DNA of 64,000 bases. It comes from Mesorhizobium sp. YM1C-6-2. GTDB lineage: Bacteria; Pseudomonadota; Alphaproteobacteria; Rhizobiales; Rhizobiaceae. The translations under genes were made by a program, and so were the position numbers. The number at the start of each line of letters is the position of its first letter. Positions within the stretch are counted from its first letter, which is position 1. The notes under the pieces were generated by a model. It saw only the letters and a program-made list of their open reading frames with translations, did no database searches and had not been told where the DNA came from. Below, piece by piece: positions 29,381-37,200 of the stretch. The DNA lies in assembly GCF_003666685.1 (NCBI RefSeq), contig NZ_RCIZ01000014.1, forward strand, positions 1-64,000. Reading direction: 5' to 3'.

Positions 29381-29578
29381 ATGACGAAAAAATTCACCGC
29401 CGCGGAGGTCGCGACCCGTCGCAGGCCTGCCATGGCCGATCCGCTTGGACCGAACTCCGAGATCGGCCGCAAGCTGAAGCAGTATTACGACGAACTCGTG
29501 TCCGACGAAGTGCCGGACCGCTTCGCATCTCTGCTTTCCCAGCTTGAAAAAGCTGAAACCGTCCCGAAAAAGGGTTGA
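29381..29578 (+). CDS. nepR: Anti-sigma factor NepR
   Basis: This 65-residue protein has the NepR core IGRKLKQYYDELVSDEVPDR followed by FASLLSQLE, the two helices that bind either EcfG or phosphorylated PhyR. The N-terminal extension (MTKKFTAAEVATRRRPAM) is disordered-looking, as usual. ATG 29381 gives the typical length; the frame stays open upstream to 29324 without a better start. It lies three bases before ecfG in the same operon. Confidence 0.95.
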   Translation: MTKKFTAAEVATRRRPAMADPLGPNSEIGRKLKQYYDELVSDEVPDRFASLLSQLEKAETVPKKG

Positions 29579-29581
29579 TGC

Positions 29582-30130
29582 ATGGCGGTCTCCGCAGCCT
29601 TCAAGACCGATCTGCTCGGCGCCATTCCCAGTCTGCGGGCCTTCGCGGTCTCGCTGTCGCAGAATGCCGACAGGGCCGACGACCTGGTCCAGGAAACGCT
29701 GGTCAAGGCCTGGGACAAGCATGAGAGCTTCCAGCCGGGCACCAACCTCAAGGCGTGGTTGTTCACCATCCTGCGCAACGAATTCTATTCCCAGATGCGC
29801 AAGCGTGGTCGCGAGGTGCAGGATTCGGAAGGACTGATGACCGCAAGGCTCGCTGTCCATCCCAGCCAGCACGGCCAGCTCGATCTCAAGGATTTCAGGG
29901 CGGCGCTCGAGCAGCTTCCCGAAGACCAGCGCGAGGCGATCATCCTGATCGGAGCGTCCGGCTTCTCCTACGAGGAAGCCGCCGAGATATGCAATTGCGC
30001 GGTCGGCACCATAAAGAGCCGGGTCAGCCGGGCGCGCACCAGGCTTCAGGACATATTGCAGATTTCCGGAGAGGCCGATTTCGGGCCGGACGCCATCGCC
30101 TCGCAGGTGATGGGCTCAAGCGCAGCTTGA
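29582..30130 (+). CDS. ecfG: General stress response ECF sigma factor EcfG
   Basis: This 182-residue ECF15-type sigma factor has region 2 (LRAFAVSLSQNADRADDLVQ, ETLVKAWDKHESF) and region 4 (LEQLPEDQREAIILIGASGF, SYEEAAEICNCAVGTIKSRV). It directs RNA polymerase to GGAAC-N16/17-CGTT promoters, six of which are within 4 kb. It is coupled to nepR and overlaps the convergent response regulator gene by 15 bp at its 3' end. Confidence 0.96.
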   Translation: MAVSAAFKTDLLGAIPSLRAFAVSLSQNADRADDLVQETLVKAWDKHESFQPGTNLKAWLFTILRNEFYSQMRKRGREVQDSEGLMTARLAVHPSQHGQLDLKDFRAALEQLPEDQREAIILIGASGFSYEEAAEICNCAVGTIKSRVSRARTRLQDILQISGEADFGPDAIASQVMGSSAA

Positions 30131-30484
30131 GGGGACGCGGCCGCAGGCGGCCGCGACCGCCTCGATCAGGTCGTTGCCTGAATAGGGTTTCCCGACCAGG
30201 GTGACGCCCGGAAAGCGCTTCGCCACCTCGCCATTGTCGGTATAACCCGAAGCGAAGACGAAAGGCGTGCCGGCCTGCTGCAGCCGCGCGGCGAAATCGA
30301 GCGTGGAGACGCCGTCCAGCAGCATGTCGACTATGGCGGCGTCGAAATCCGAGCCGTCGCCGGCCTCCTCCAGGTTGCGCGCCAAGGCGACGTCGACGGC
30401 GCCGTGTTCGCGGCACAGTTGTTCGACGTCCATGGCGATGAGGAATTCGTCCTCAAGCACAAGGATTTTCAAGCCTTCGAGCAT
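30116..30484 (-). CDS. Single-domain response regulator, FAT-GUY-like, 122 aa
   Basis: A stand-alone receiver: LVLEDEFLIAMDVEQLC acidic pocket, phosphoacceptor Asp53 in AAIVDMLLDG, FVFASGYTD at the position of the FATGY motif, and LVGKPYSG with the conserved Lys. FAT-GUY receivers in Sphingomonas and Caulobacter (SdrG, MrrA) act with HWE/HisKA_2 kinases to tune PhyR phosphorylation. A neighbouring, convergent position to ecfG, with a 15-bp overlap of coding ends, fits such a role. ATG 30484 is chosen as it begins directly before the receiver; the frame extends to 30589. The Thr of FATGY is Ser here. Confidence 0.85.
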   Translation of the reverse strand: MLEGLKILVLEDEFLIAMDVEQLCREHGAVDVALARNLEEAGDGSDFDAAIVDMLLDGVSTLDFAARLQQAGTPFVFASGYTDNGEVAKRFPGVTLVGKPYSGNDLIEAVAAACGRVPSSCA

Positions 30485-30610
30485 GCCGGACAAGTTGCGT
30501 GTCTCTCCTGGAAAAGGCCCCCTGGTGGGCCGGGGCAAGCGGCACTCATGCCGGCTGCCGAGAATAATGTCATTAACAAAAGACAGCAACGGGTTCAGGC
30601 CCGGCCGGCG

Positions 30611-31720
30611 TCACCGGTAACCCCTGTCGATGTCGTCGACGCCCCAGTTGATGCCGGGCACGATGTTGCGGATCACGGCGTATACGACGAGCAGCGCCGG
30701 GATGGCGATGAAGCCGCCGAGCGGGCCCCACAGCCAGATCCAGAAGATGAGCGCGAGCACCACGACGAACGGATTGAGCGTCATCGTGCGGCCGATCACC
30801 ATGGGCGTGACGAACTGCGCCTCCAGCATGTTGATGACCAGATAGACCGCCACCGGCAGCATGCTTGCGCCCAGTGTGTCGAACTCGGCGAGCCCGACCA
30901 TGAACAGGATGGCGACCATGACCACGGGGCCGACGAAGACGACGAAGTTGGTGAGCGCGGCCAGGGCCCCCCAGAGCGGCGCCGACGGTATGCCTATGAG
31001 GTAGAGCGCCACGCCCACCGCGGCGCCCTCGATGATGTTGATGACGGTGATCGACAGCAGGTAGCGCGAGACCATTTGCTCGACATCGCGAAAGATATGC
31101 GCGACCCGCCAGCGCAGACGCCGGTCGAGACAGAGCTTGAGCACCGCGGTGCGGGTCTGGTTGCGGGTAGCGACGAAGAAATAGAGGCAGGCGAAGAAGA
31201 TCAGGATCTGCGCGATGACCGCCGGCGCCAGCAGCGCCACGCTTTCGACGCCCACGCCCTGGTCCACCGAGACGGTGAGGCCTTCGCCGCCGGTCAGTTC
31301 TCGCAACTGGTCGCGCACGCTTCTCAGCGCCTCCAGCGGCTCCCTGAATTCCAGGAGCTGCTGTTGAAGGTTGGACCATAGATGCGGCAGGCGCGACAGC
31401 CAGAACGCCAGAGGGGTGGCGACCACCGCGGCGAACAGGCCGACCGCGATGACGAACAGGGCCACCACCAGGGAGGCGGAAAGGGCGGGTCTGAGGCCGC
31501 GCCGCTCGAGCCGCGTGGCAAGCGGCCCGAGCATGAGGCCGAGCACGATGCCGAGGCTCGCCGGCGCCAGGATGTATTCGCCCGCGTGCAGCATGAAGAC
31601 GACGGTCGCGACGCCCATGACGATCACCGCCACCTGCGCGCTGCGCAGCAAAAGAAGCTCCACATTCGACTTCGGCGGCAGCCTGACGATAGGTGCCTTC
31701 TTGGCAATTTGTTTGGACAT
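30611..31720 (-). CDS. AI-2E family transporter (PerM-like), 369 aa
   Basis: A polytopic membrane protein with about eight helices, including AQVAVIVMGVATVVFMLHAG and LSASLVVALFVIAVGLFAAV, and the C-terminal family pattern PLWGALAALTNFVVFVGPVV, ..., NPFVVVLALIFWIWLWGPLG. AI-2E/PerM proteins are putative exporters or ion-coupled transporters of varied substrates; a quorum-signal role should not be assumed. ATG 31720 (MSKQIAKKAP) is preferred, since the longer frame to 32008 crosses the divergent promoter region. A perfect N17 EcfG promoter lies 29-54 bp upstream. Confidence 0.88.
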   Translation of the reverse strand: MSKQIAKKAPIVRLPPKSNVELLLLRSAQVAVIVMGVATVVFMLHAGEYILAPASLGIVLGLMLGPLATRLERRGLRPALSASLVVALFVIAVGLFAAVVATPLAFWLSRLPHLWSNLQQQLLEFREPLEALRSVRDQLRELTGGEGLTVSVDQGVGVESVALLAPAVIAQILIFFACLYFFVATRNQTRTAVLKLCLDRRLRWRVAHIFRDVEQMVSRYLLSITVINIIEGAAVGVALYLIGIPSAPLWGALAALTNFVVFVGPVVMVAILFMVGLAEFDTLGASMLPVAVYLVINMLEAQFVTPMVIGRTMTLNPFVVVLALIFWIWLWGPLGGFIAIPALLVVYAVIRNIVPGINWGVDDIDRGYR

Positions 31721-31748
31721 GAAATTCCCGACGGCGCTAAAACGCGCA

Positions 31749-31774
31749 AACGCCCTTTGACATTCCTTTGTTCC
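31749..31774 (-). promoter_or_regulatory. EcfG-type promoter of the AI-2E transporter gene
   Basis: On the minus strand GGAAC (31770-31774), N17, CGTT (31749-31752). Exact consensus with the 17-bp spacer, 29 bp upstream of ATG 31720. Confidence 0.83.
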
Positions 31775-31778
31775 CGTC

Positions 31779-31803
31779 GGAACCTCGCCACTCATGCGGC
31801 GTT
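31779..31803 (+). promoter_or_regulatory. EcfG-type promoter of the DUF883 operon
   Basis: GGAAC (31779-31783), N16, CGTT (31800-31803). Exact consensus 28 bp upstream of ATG 31832 and divergent from the transporter promoter, the two motifs being only 4 bp apart. Confidence 0.87.
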
Positions 31804-31831
31804 GAACGCCCGCAAACGGAAGGAGCAAGCC

Positions 31832-32152
31832 ATGGCGACTGCGGCGACCGGCAAGGCCGGCAACGAGAACCCCGATCTGGAAGCGGACATCAAGCAGCTG
31901 AAGGCCGATCTGGAGAAGCTGGCCAAGCAGATGGCGACCACCGGCGAGCACGGATACGGCACCGCCAGGCGGGCCGCCGCTATGGGCGCAGAGCAGCTCC
32001 GTGCGCAAGGCGAGGCGAAGCTCGAGGAACTGCGCGCCAGCGCGAAGGACATAGAGGAGCAGATCCTGGCGACCGTGCGCGAGAAACCCGTGACCTCGCT
32101 CGCGATCGCCGCCGGCATCGGCTACCTCTTCGCACTTCTCGCGCGCCGCTAG
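31832..32152 (+). CDS. DUF883 (ElaB/YqjD-like) membrane-anchored protein, 106 aa
   Basis: A long amphipathic helix (LEADIKQLKADLEKLAKQMA, then GAEQLRAQGEAKLEELRASA) is followed by VREKPVTSLAIAAGIGYLFA and LLARR, a C-terminal membrane anchor. This is the ElaB/YqjD/DUF883 pattern; such proteins tether to the inner membrane, and in E. coli bind ribosomes in stationary phase. AAGGAGC precedes ATG 31832. It heads an operon with the holin-like gene nine bases downstream and is under an EcfG promoter. Confidence 0.9.
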   Translation: MATAATGKAGNENPDLEADIKQLKADLEKLAKQMATTGEHGYGTARRAAAMGAEQLRAQGEAKLEELRASAKDIEEQILATVREKPVTSLAIAAGIGYLFALLARR

Positions 32153-32161
32153 CCGCCGCAG

Positions 32162-32614
32162 ATGCTGGCGTCGTTGATCGCGAGCCTGGCGTCAGGCGAG
32201 ACGCTGCAGGCCATCCGGCGGGCGCGCCGTGCGGCCGTCGCATATCTGCTTGCCGGAGCCGCGGGTCTGTGCGGCGCTGGCTTCCTCCTCGGAGCTCTTT
32301 ATATCTGGCTGGCCGAGCGATACGGCAGCCTGGCAACGGCGATTGGCTTCGGCGTCGGCTTCATCGTGCTTGCCCTGTTGATCCTGCTCGTCCATCGGCT
32401 GACGGCCACCTCGCGCGCGAGACGGGTGACCGAACGACGCAAGTCCGACCTTACCGCCATGGGCATCGCGGCCGCGCTCGCCGCGCTGCCGACACTGACG
32501 CGCAGCCGCGCCGGGATGGGCGCTCTGCTCGGCCCGGCGCTCGCCGTCGTCGCCTACGCGATCTACCGCGAGAACACCAAGCGGCGTCCGCGCCGGGACG
32601 ATCCCCCAGGCTAG
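32162..32614 (+). CDS. Phage holin superfamily III (DUF1469-like) membrane protein, 150 aa
   Basis: Two membrane helices, AAVAYLLAGAAGLCGAGFLL and ATAIGFGVGFIVLALLILLV, are followed by a basic segment and a third hydrophobic stretch (LLGPALAVVAYAIY). Position and pattern match the DUF1469/holin-X proteins that accompany DUF883 genes in Proteobacteria; despite the family name they are not phage lysis genes in this setting. It is co-transcribed with the DUF883 gene and thus probably stress-induced. Confidence 0.75.
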   Translation: MLASLIASLASGETLQAIRRARRAAVAYLLAGAAGLCGAGFLLGALYIWLAERYGSLATAIGFGVGFIVLALLILLVHRLTATSRARRVTERRKSDLTAMGIAAALAALPTLTRSRAGMGALLGPALAVVAYAIYRENTKRRPRRDDPPG

Positions 32615-32700
32615 GGTCCGAGACTGGGCGGACCCGCATCTTCGAGCTGCTGGGCTCGGCCCCGGCGGAACCTGCAAACCTTCCACGCATTGAATGGTCA

Positions 32701-32721
32701 GGGCCTTGTTCGACAAGGCCC
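32701..32721 (+). promoter_or_regulatory. Perfect stem-loop in the leader of the small membrane protein gene
   Basis: GGGCCTTGT (32701-32709) pairs with ACAAGGCCC (32713-32721) with loop TCG, 21 bases before ATG 32743. No T-tract follows, so it is more likely an mRNA structure or protein site than a terminator. Confidence 0.5.
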
Positions 32722-32742
32722 CGAGCAGCAAAGGAAGGACCG

Positions 32743-32973
32743 ATGCCGGAGAAAATTCCGACGAACAAGGCCCGGCAGGGCGGATGGGGATCGCAGGTGC
32801 TGGTCGTGCTGGTCGTGGGGCTGGCGCTTGCCGGTGCGGTATGGCTCGGCCTCGAGTTTTACGGCGAAGCGATCGACTCGCGGAGCAACGATCAGCCGGG
32901 CGCCGTCCAGTCCGAGACCACGCAGCCCAGCGCGGCTGAGCCAAATGCGGCCGAACCGAATACGTCGCCGTAA
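32743..32973 (+). CDS. Small single-pass membrane protein, 76 aa
   Basis: A short polar N-terminus (MPEKIPTNKARQGGWGSQ), a single helix (VLVVLVVGLALAGAVWLGLE) and an Ala/Pro/Glu-rich exported or disordered tail (EPNAAEPNTSP). AAGGAAGG gives a good ribosome-binding site for ATG 32743. I do not recognise a named family, though short proteins of this kind are frequent in rhizobial stress clusters. An imperfect EcfG-like element (GGAAC-N16-CATT, near 32668-32692) lies upstream. Confidence 0.65.
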   Translation: MPEKIPTNKARQGGWGSQVLVVLVVGLALAGAVWLGLEFYGEAIDSRSNDQPGAVQSETTQPSAAEPNAAEPNTSP

Positions 32974-33279
32974 CCACAGGCTGCATCCGCCAGGAGATCG
33001 TCTGCCGCGGACGGCCTGGCCTCGACTGTATCCGCGTGAACAAGCGGCCCCTCGTCGGGCGCTCAAAATGCATTGAAAAATCAGTAGGATTTCCGTCCGG
33101 GTCCGCTCTGGCGGCATTCGGCAAAACTCGATGCGGAAGCGGCAGATAGTCGGAACGGATTCGCCAACTCAACGTTGTCCCAATGTAAAGTCACGCCGAC
33201 CTCTCCCAGCGACGAGCAAGGCCGGCGTGACCGATGCAATGACATCGTTCCCGAAATCACGCACGAGGAGAGTTTTATC
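32974..33279. other. Intergenic region upstream of the PRC-barrel gene
   Basis: This roughly 300-bp gap contains no gene that I can support. Its one clear element is the EcfG-type promoter at 33152-33176; a GAGGAG ribosome-binding site lies at 33265-33270. Confidence 0.5.
33152..33176 (+). promoter_or_regulatory. EcfG-type promoter of the PRC-barrel gene
   Basis: GGAAC (33152-33156), N16, CGTT (33173-33176). Exact consensus about 100 bp upstream of ATG 33280. Confidence 0.85.
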
Positions 33280-34392
33280 ATGATCCGCAATCTCTTGGCT
33301 ACGACAGCCCTCGCAACGCTTGTTGCTACCGGCGCGTTCGCGCAGGACGCGACCACGCCGGCTCCGGAACCGGCCGACCCGGCTCCGATGACCGAGACCG
33401 CTCCTGCTACGGACCCGGCAGCCCCTGCGGCTGATCAGGCCGCCCAGGCTCCCGCGATGGCGGGCGAAGGCAATCTCGCCTCCATGATCATCGGCGAACA
33501 GGTCTATAACGGCACCGGTGAAGACGCCGAAAACATCGGCGAGGTGAAGGACATCGTGATCGGCGAGGACGGCACCATGCAGGCCGTGGTCGTCGGTGTC
33601 GGCGGCTTCCTCGGCATCGGCCAGAAGGAAGTTGCGGTCGACTTCGCCCAGCTCGATTGGGCAGAGCGTAACGGCGACCGCTGGCTGGTTGCGCCGATGA
33701 CCAAGGAGCAGCTCGAAACCCAGGCCGCCTTCGACCGGAGCGCCTATGAGCCGGAGCAGCCGGTAGCCGCGACCGACAGCGGCGAGCCGGCCGGCATGGC
33801 GCCGGCGCCTGACACGACGGCCCAGGCGCCTGCCGAGACCATGCCGGACACAACCGCCCCGGACGCTACGGCCGAGGCTCCGGCGGACACCACCACGGCG
33901 GTTCCGGAGACGACCGCTCAGGCTCCTGAGGCCACCGCTCCTGCCGCTGAGGCTCCTGCCGACCAGATGGCGCAGAACCCTGCGCCGGCCGATCCGGCAG
34001 CCCCGGCGCCTGAGACCACCACCGATACGACGACCACCGGCGCCATCGACAAGTCGACGCTGACGGAGCTCCCGGCGGCGGACATCCGGGCCGAGGAGAT
34101 GGTCGGTACGACGGTGTACGGCGCCAATGACGAGCGCGTCGGCGAGATCGGCGATGTCGCCCTGTCGGCCGACGGCAAGATCGATGCCTATATCATCGAT
34201 GTCGGCGGTTTCCTCGGCGTCGGCGAGAAGGAAGTTGCCCTCGGCAGCGATAACCTCGCCTTCATGACCGATGCCGACGGCAACAAGTATCTCTACACGA
34301 ACTTCTCCAAGGAACAGCTCGACGCCGTCGCGGCCTATGACAAGAGCACCTATACGGAGAAGCGTGACGACCAGCGCCTGATGACGCAGTAA
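33280..34392 (+). CDS. Exported protein with two PRC-barrel domains, 370 aa
   Basis: A signal peptide (MIRNLLATTALATLVATGAF, cut after AFA) is followed by two PRC-barrel repeats (about 80-165 and 275-365). They share IGE(V/I)KD-type strands, VGGFLG(I/V)G(Q/E)KEVA and KEQL(E/D)...AAFD/AAYD. A long Pro/Ala/Thr/Glu-rich low-complexity linker (about 170-270) joins them. Rhizobial PRC-barrel proteins of this kind are stress-induced periplasmic proteins of unknown biochemical role. ATG 33280 has GAGGAG upstream and the gene sits behind a perfect EcfG promoter. A strong terminator follows. Confidence 0.88.
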   Translation: MIRNLLATTALATLVATGAFAQDATTPAPEPADPAPMTETAPATDPAAPAADQAAQAPAMAGEGNLASMIIGEQVYNGTGEDAENIGEVKDIVIGEDGTMQAVVVGVGGFLGIGQKEVAVDFAQLDWAERNGDRWLVAPMTKEQLETQAAFDRSAYEPEQPVAATDSGEPAGMAPAPDTTAQAPAETMPDTTAPDATAEAPADTTTAVPETTAQAPEATAPAAEAPADQMAQNPAPADPAAPAPETTTDTTTTGAIDKSTLTELPAADIRAEEMVGTTVYGANDERVGEIGDVALSADGKIDAYIIDVGGFLGVGEKEVALGSDNLAFMTDADGNKYLYTNFSKEQLDAVAAYDKSTYTEKRDDQRLMTQ

Positions 34393-34415
34393 GCATCGTC
34401 GGATCGCCTGATAAG

Positions 34416-34442
34416 AGCCCGCGCCACGGCGCGGGCTTTTTC
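34416..34442. terminator. Terminator between the convergent PRC-barrel and hydrolase genes
   Basis: AGCCCGCGC (34416-34424) pairs with GCGCGGGCT (34429-34437), loop CACG, followed by TTTTTC on the plus strand. Confidence 0.88.
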
Positions 34443-34447
34443 TTGCG

Positions 34448-35995
34448 TCAGATCCTCGGCAGGGTGGCCGGCGCGCCGACGACGCCCTCCTCCGTCAATG
34501 CGGAGAGCGCCAGCGACTGGTCGAGATGCTCGGCCCGCCAGGCGAGCATCCGCTCCGCCAGTTCGAGCCGCACCGACAGGAAGGCCGGGTCGGCCGCCAG
34601 GTTGGCGAGTTCCCCCGGATCGTTTTCGAGATCGTAGAGCAGCGGCGGCAGGCCGCCGCCGAAATGCACGTATTTGAACTTGTCGGTCCGCATCACCGCC
34701 AGATTGCATTGCTGCGGCCTCAGGCCGAAGTGGCGCTCGGCCGAGCCTTTTTCGATCGAGCGGAAGTCGAACTCCCAATGCGCCGCCTCGCGCCAGTTTG
34801 CGGGCGCGTCGCCGCCGAGAAAGGGCGCGAGCGACCTGCCGTCGAGATGTGCGGGCGGCGTTGCGCCAAGCAGGTCGAGCAGCGTCGGCATCACGTCGAC
34901 CGCCTCGGTGAAGCGGTCGACGCGCATGCCGGCGGCCTTCCTGCGGGCGGGATCGCGGACGATCAGCGGTACATGGAAACTCTGGTCGAAGAAGCCGCCC
35001 TTGCCGAGCAGAAAATGGTCGCCCATCATTTCGGCATGGTCGGAGGTGAGCACCACGATCGTGTCGTCCCAGGCGCCGGCCGCCTTGATCGCCTGCCAGA
35101 TGCGGCCGAGCTGCGCGTCGACCTCCGAGATCATGCCCCAGTAGAGCGCGCGGATGACGCGGAACTCGTCCTCGCCGAAGTCACGCACCTTGCCCTTCAT
35201 GCCGGGCAGGAATTTTTCCCGCTTCTGCTTGCGGACCGCGTGGTCGAGGTAGGGATGCGCCGCCGCCTCGTCGCGCCAGCTTTCCGCCCGCGCGAAGTCC
35301 GGGCCGTCGGCTGGATCGTAGAGCGTGTTGTAGGGCTCCGGCACGATGAAGGGCGGATGCGGACTGAGGAAGGAGAGATGCGCGAACCAGTGTGCGTCCT
35401 GCTCACCCAGCCACCGGATGAACTCGCCGGCGAGGAAGGCCGCCGGGGTCTCGTCGGCCGAATAAACCGGCGGCGCGTTCGTCACCGTCTTGCCGGCGCC
35501 GTCTGCCGGCCGGTGTATGTCCGGGAAGCCGGAGGAGGCGTCCACGCCCCTTGCCGCCAGCCACGACAGCCACGGCTTCTGGTGTTCGGGCAGGAGCTGG
35601 CGGACGGTGAAGCCGGGCAGCACGCCCTCGTAGCTCCTCAGCAGCGGGTCTTCGGGCGACAGGTATCGCGGGTCGGGCGAGACATCGGTGTAGCCGAACA
35701 GCGTCGGGTCGTAGCCGAGCGCGCGGGCGGCGAGCGCGATGTTGCCGTGCCGCCGGTCGAGCGGGCTGCCGTTTCGGCAGACGCGGTTGTTCATCTGGTA
35801 GAGGCCCGTATAGAGGCACGCCCGCGCCGGCGAGCAGGGTGCCGCTCCGGCGTAGTGGCGGGCAAAAAGCACGCCTTCGGCGGCAAGCGCATCGGCGTTC
35901 GGCGTCCGCACCACCGGGTGGCCCGCCGCGGAGAGGCTGTCGCCGCGCCACTGGTCGCAGGTGATGAGAAGGATATTTGGTTTCCTGCGCGCCAT
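34448..35995 (-). CDS. Phosphonate monoester hydrolase/sulfatase-family enzyme, 515 aa
   Basis: An alkaline-phosphatase-superfamily hydrolase: NILLITCDQWRGDSLS supplies the first metal-binding Asp, CSPARACLYTG holds Cys54 in C-x-P-x-R for conversion to formylglycine, and VVLTSDHAEMMGDHFLLGKG supplies further ligands. Features such as YQMNNRVCRNGSPLD, YKYVHF-like KFKYVHFGGGLPPLLYDLEN and the overall order closely follow the rhizobial phosphonate monoester hydrolase (PMH), which also cleaves phosphodiesters and sulfate esters. No signal peptide is present. ATG 35995 is preferred, with GGAGGAG just upstream. The formylglycine-generating enzyme is not nearby. Confidence 0.85.
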   Translation of the reverse strand: MARRKPNILLITCDQWRGDSLSAAGHPVVRTPNADALAAEGVLFARHYAGAAPCSPARACLYTGLYQMNNRVCRNGSPLDRRHGNIALAARALGYDPTLFGYTDVSPDPRYLSPEDPLLRSYEGVLPGFTVRQLLPEHQKPWLSWLAARGVDASSGFPDIHRPADGAGKTVTNAPPVYSADETPAAFLAGEFIRWLGEQDAHWFAHLSFLSPHPPFIVPEPYNTLYDPADGPDFARAESWRDEAAAHPYLDHAVRKQKREKFLPGMKGKVRDFGEDEFRVIRALYWGMISEVDAQLGRIWQAIKAAGAWDDTIVVLTSDHAEMMGDHFLLGKGGFFDQSFHVPLIVRDPARRKAAGMRVDRFTEAVDVMPTLLDLLGATPPAHLDGRSLAPFLGGDAPANWREAAHWEFDFRSIEKGSAERHFGLRPQQCNLAVMRTDKFKYVHFGGGLPPLLYDLENDPGELANLAADPAFLSVRLELAERMLAWRAEHLDQSLALSALTEEGVVGAPATLPRI

Positions 35996-36199
35996 GACGC
36001 TCCTCCGGGGCAGCGTCATGGAACCAGAAATCCGCCCGCTTGCAAGCCGGTCTGCCTGCGGGATACTGCCGGATCCAGCTGTCGTTCACCGAACGAGAAC
36101 AGTCCTTGCTGAATTGGACTACTACCGGTGAACACTTCGATGGACAAGATAGAGGCCATGGAAGCGGCGGATCCGCCGCGACGAAGCGAGGAGCCTCAC

Positions 36200-37132
36200 A
36201 TGCTCGATCAGATCAAGGGCCTGCATCACGTCACCTCTATGGCGAAGGATGCCCGTGAGAACAACGAGTTCTTCACCCGCAAACTCGGCCTGCGCCGAGT
36301 CAAGAAAACCGTCAATTTCGACGCGCCCGATGTCTACCACCTGTACTATGCCGACGAGCTCGGCACGCCAGGCTCGGTGATGACCTATTTTCCCTTCCCG
36401 CACATCGTGAAGGGGCGGCCGGGCGTCGGAGAGGTCGGCACCACCGTCTTCTCGGTGCCGGAAGGAACGCTCTCCTACTGGAAGGAGCGGTTCGCCAAGG
36501 AAGGCGTGAAGGGCCTCAAGGAGGAAACCAGCTTCGGCGAGAACCGGCTGCATTTCGACGGGCCTGACGGCGACGGCTTCGCGCTCGTCGAGGCAAAGGG
36601 CGACACGCGCGCGCCCTGGGCCAGAGGCGGCGTGCCGGAAGGCGAGGCGATCCGCGGTTTCCATTCGGCGTCGCTACGGCTCAGGGATGCCGGCGCAACC
36701 GAAGAACTGCTGAAGTTCATGGGCTACGAGACTGTCGACCAGTCCGGCAATGTGAAGCGGCTCGCCATCAAAGACGGCAACGGCGCCGATGTCATCGACA
36801 TCGAAACGCTGCCTGGCGCCCCCTTGGCCGATCTCGGCGCCGGCTCGGTGCATCACATCGCCTTCGCCGTGGAGGACCGCGCCAAGCAGCTCGAGGTGCG
36901 CAAGGCGCTGATCGATACGGGCTACCACGTCACGCCGGTCATCGACCGCGACTATTTCTGGGCGATCTACTTCCGCACGCCGGGCGGCGTGCTGTTCGAA
37001 GTCGCCACCAACGAGCCCGGATTCGACCGCGACGAGGATACGGCCCATCTCGGCGAAGCGCTGAAGCTGCCGACCCAGCACGCTCATCTGCGCGACTATC
37101 TGGAGAAGCATCTGCAGCCGCTCGAAAATTGA
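36200..37132 (+). CDS. MhqO-like ring-cleaving dioxygenase (two VOC domains), 310 aa
   Basis: Two vicinal-oxygen-chelate domains in tandem: IKGLHHVTSMAKDARENNEF starts the first and GSVHHIAFAVEDRAKQLEVR the second. Metal-ligand His and Glu candidates are in LHHVTS, GFALVEAKG, SVHHIAF and GVLFEVATNE. The pattern is that of MhqO/LinE-like hydroquinone or catechol dioxygenases. ATG 36200 (MLDQIKGLHH) is chosen for GAGGAG upstream; an in-frame ATG at 36128 would add 24 residues with no support. The next gene is an MhqD-type hydrolase, as in Bacillus mhq operons that detoxify quinones. Confidence 0.85.
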   Translation: MLDQIKGLHHVTSMAKDARENNEFFTRKLGLRRVKKTVNFDAPDVYHLYYADELGTPGSVMTYFPFPHIVKGRPGVGEVGTTVFSVPEGTLSYWKERFAKEGVKGLKEETSFGENRLHFDGPDGDGFALVEAKGDTRAPWARGGVPEGEAIRGFHSASLRLRDAGATEELLKFMGYETVDQSGNVKRLAIKDGNGADVIDIETLPGAPLADLGAGSVHHIAFAVEDRAKQLEVRKALIDTGYHVTPVIDRDYFWAIYFRTPGGVLFEVATNEPGFDRDEDTAHLGEALKLPTQHAHLRDYLEKHLQPLEN

Positions 37133-37200
37133 TCTTTGTTCGCAATTCCCGGAAAAGCCGCTTCCCGCTTTCCCTGGAATTGCTCCGATAGGAGACAGCG

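Noticed and set aside
32668-32692. Seventh EcfG promoter
   Set aside because: CATT replaces CGTT at the -10; kept only as a weak possibility in the findings.
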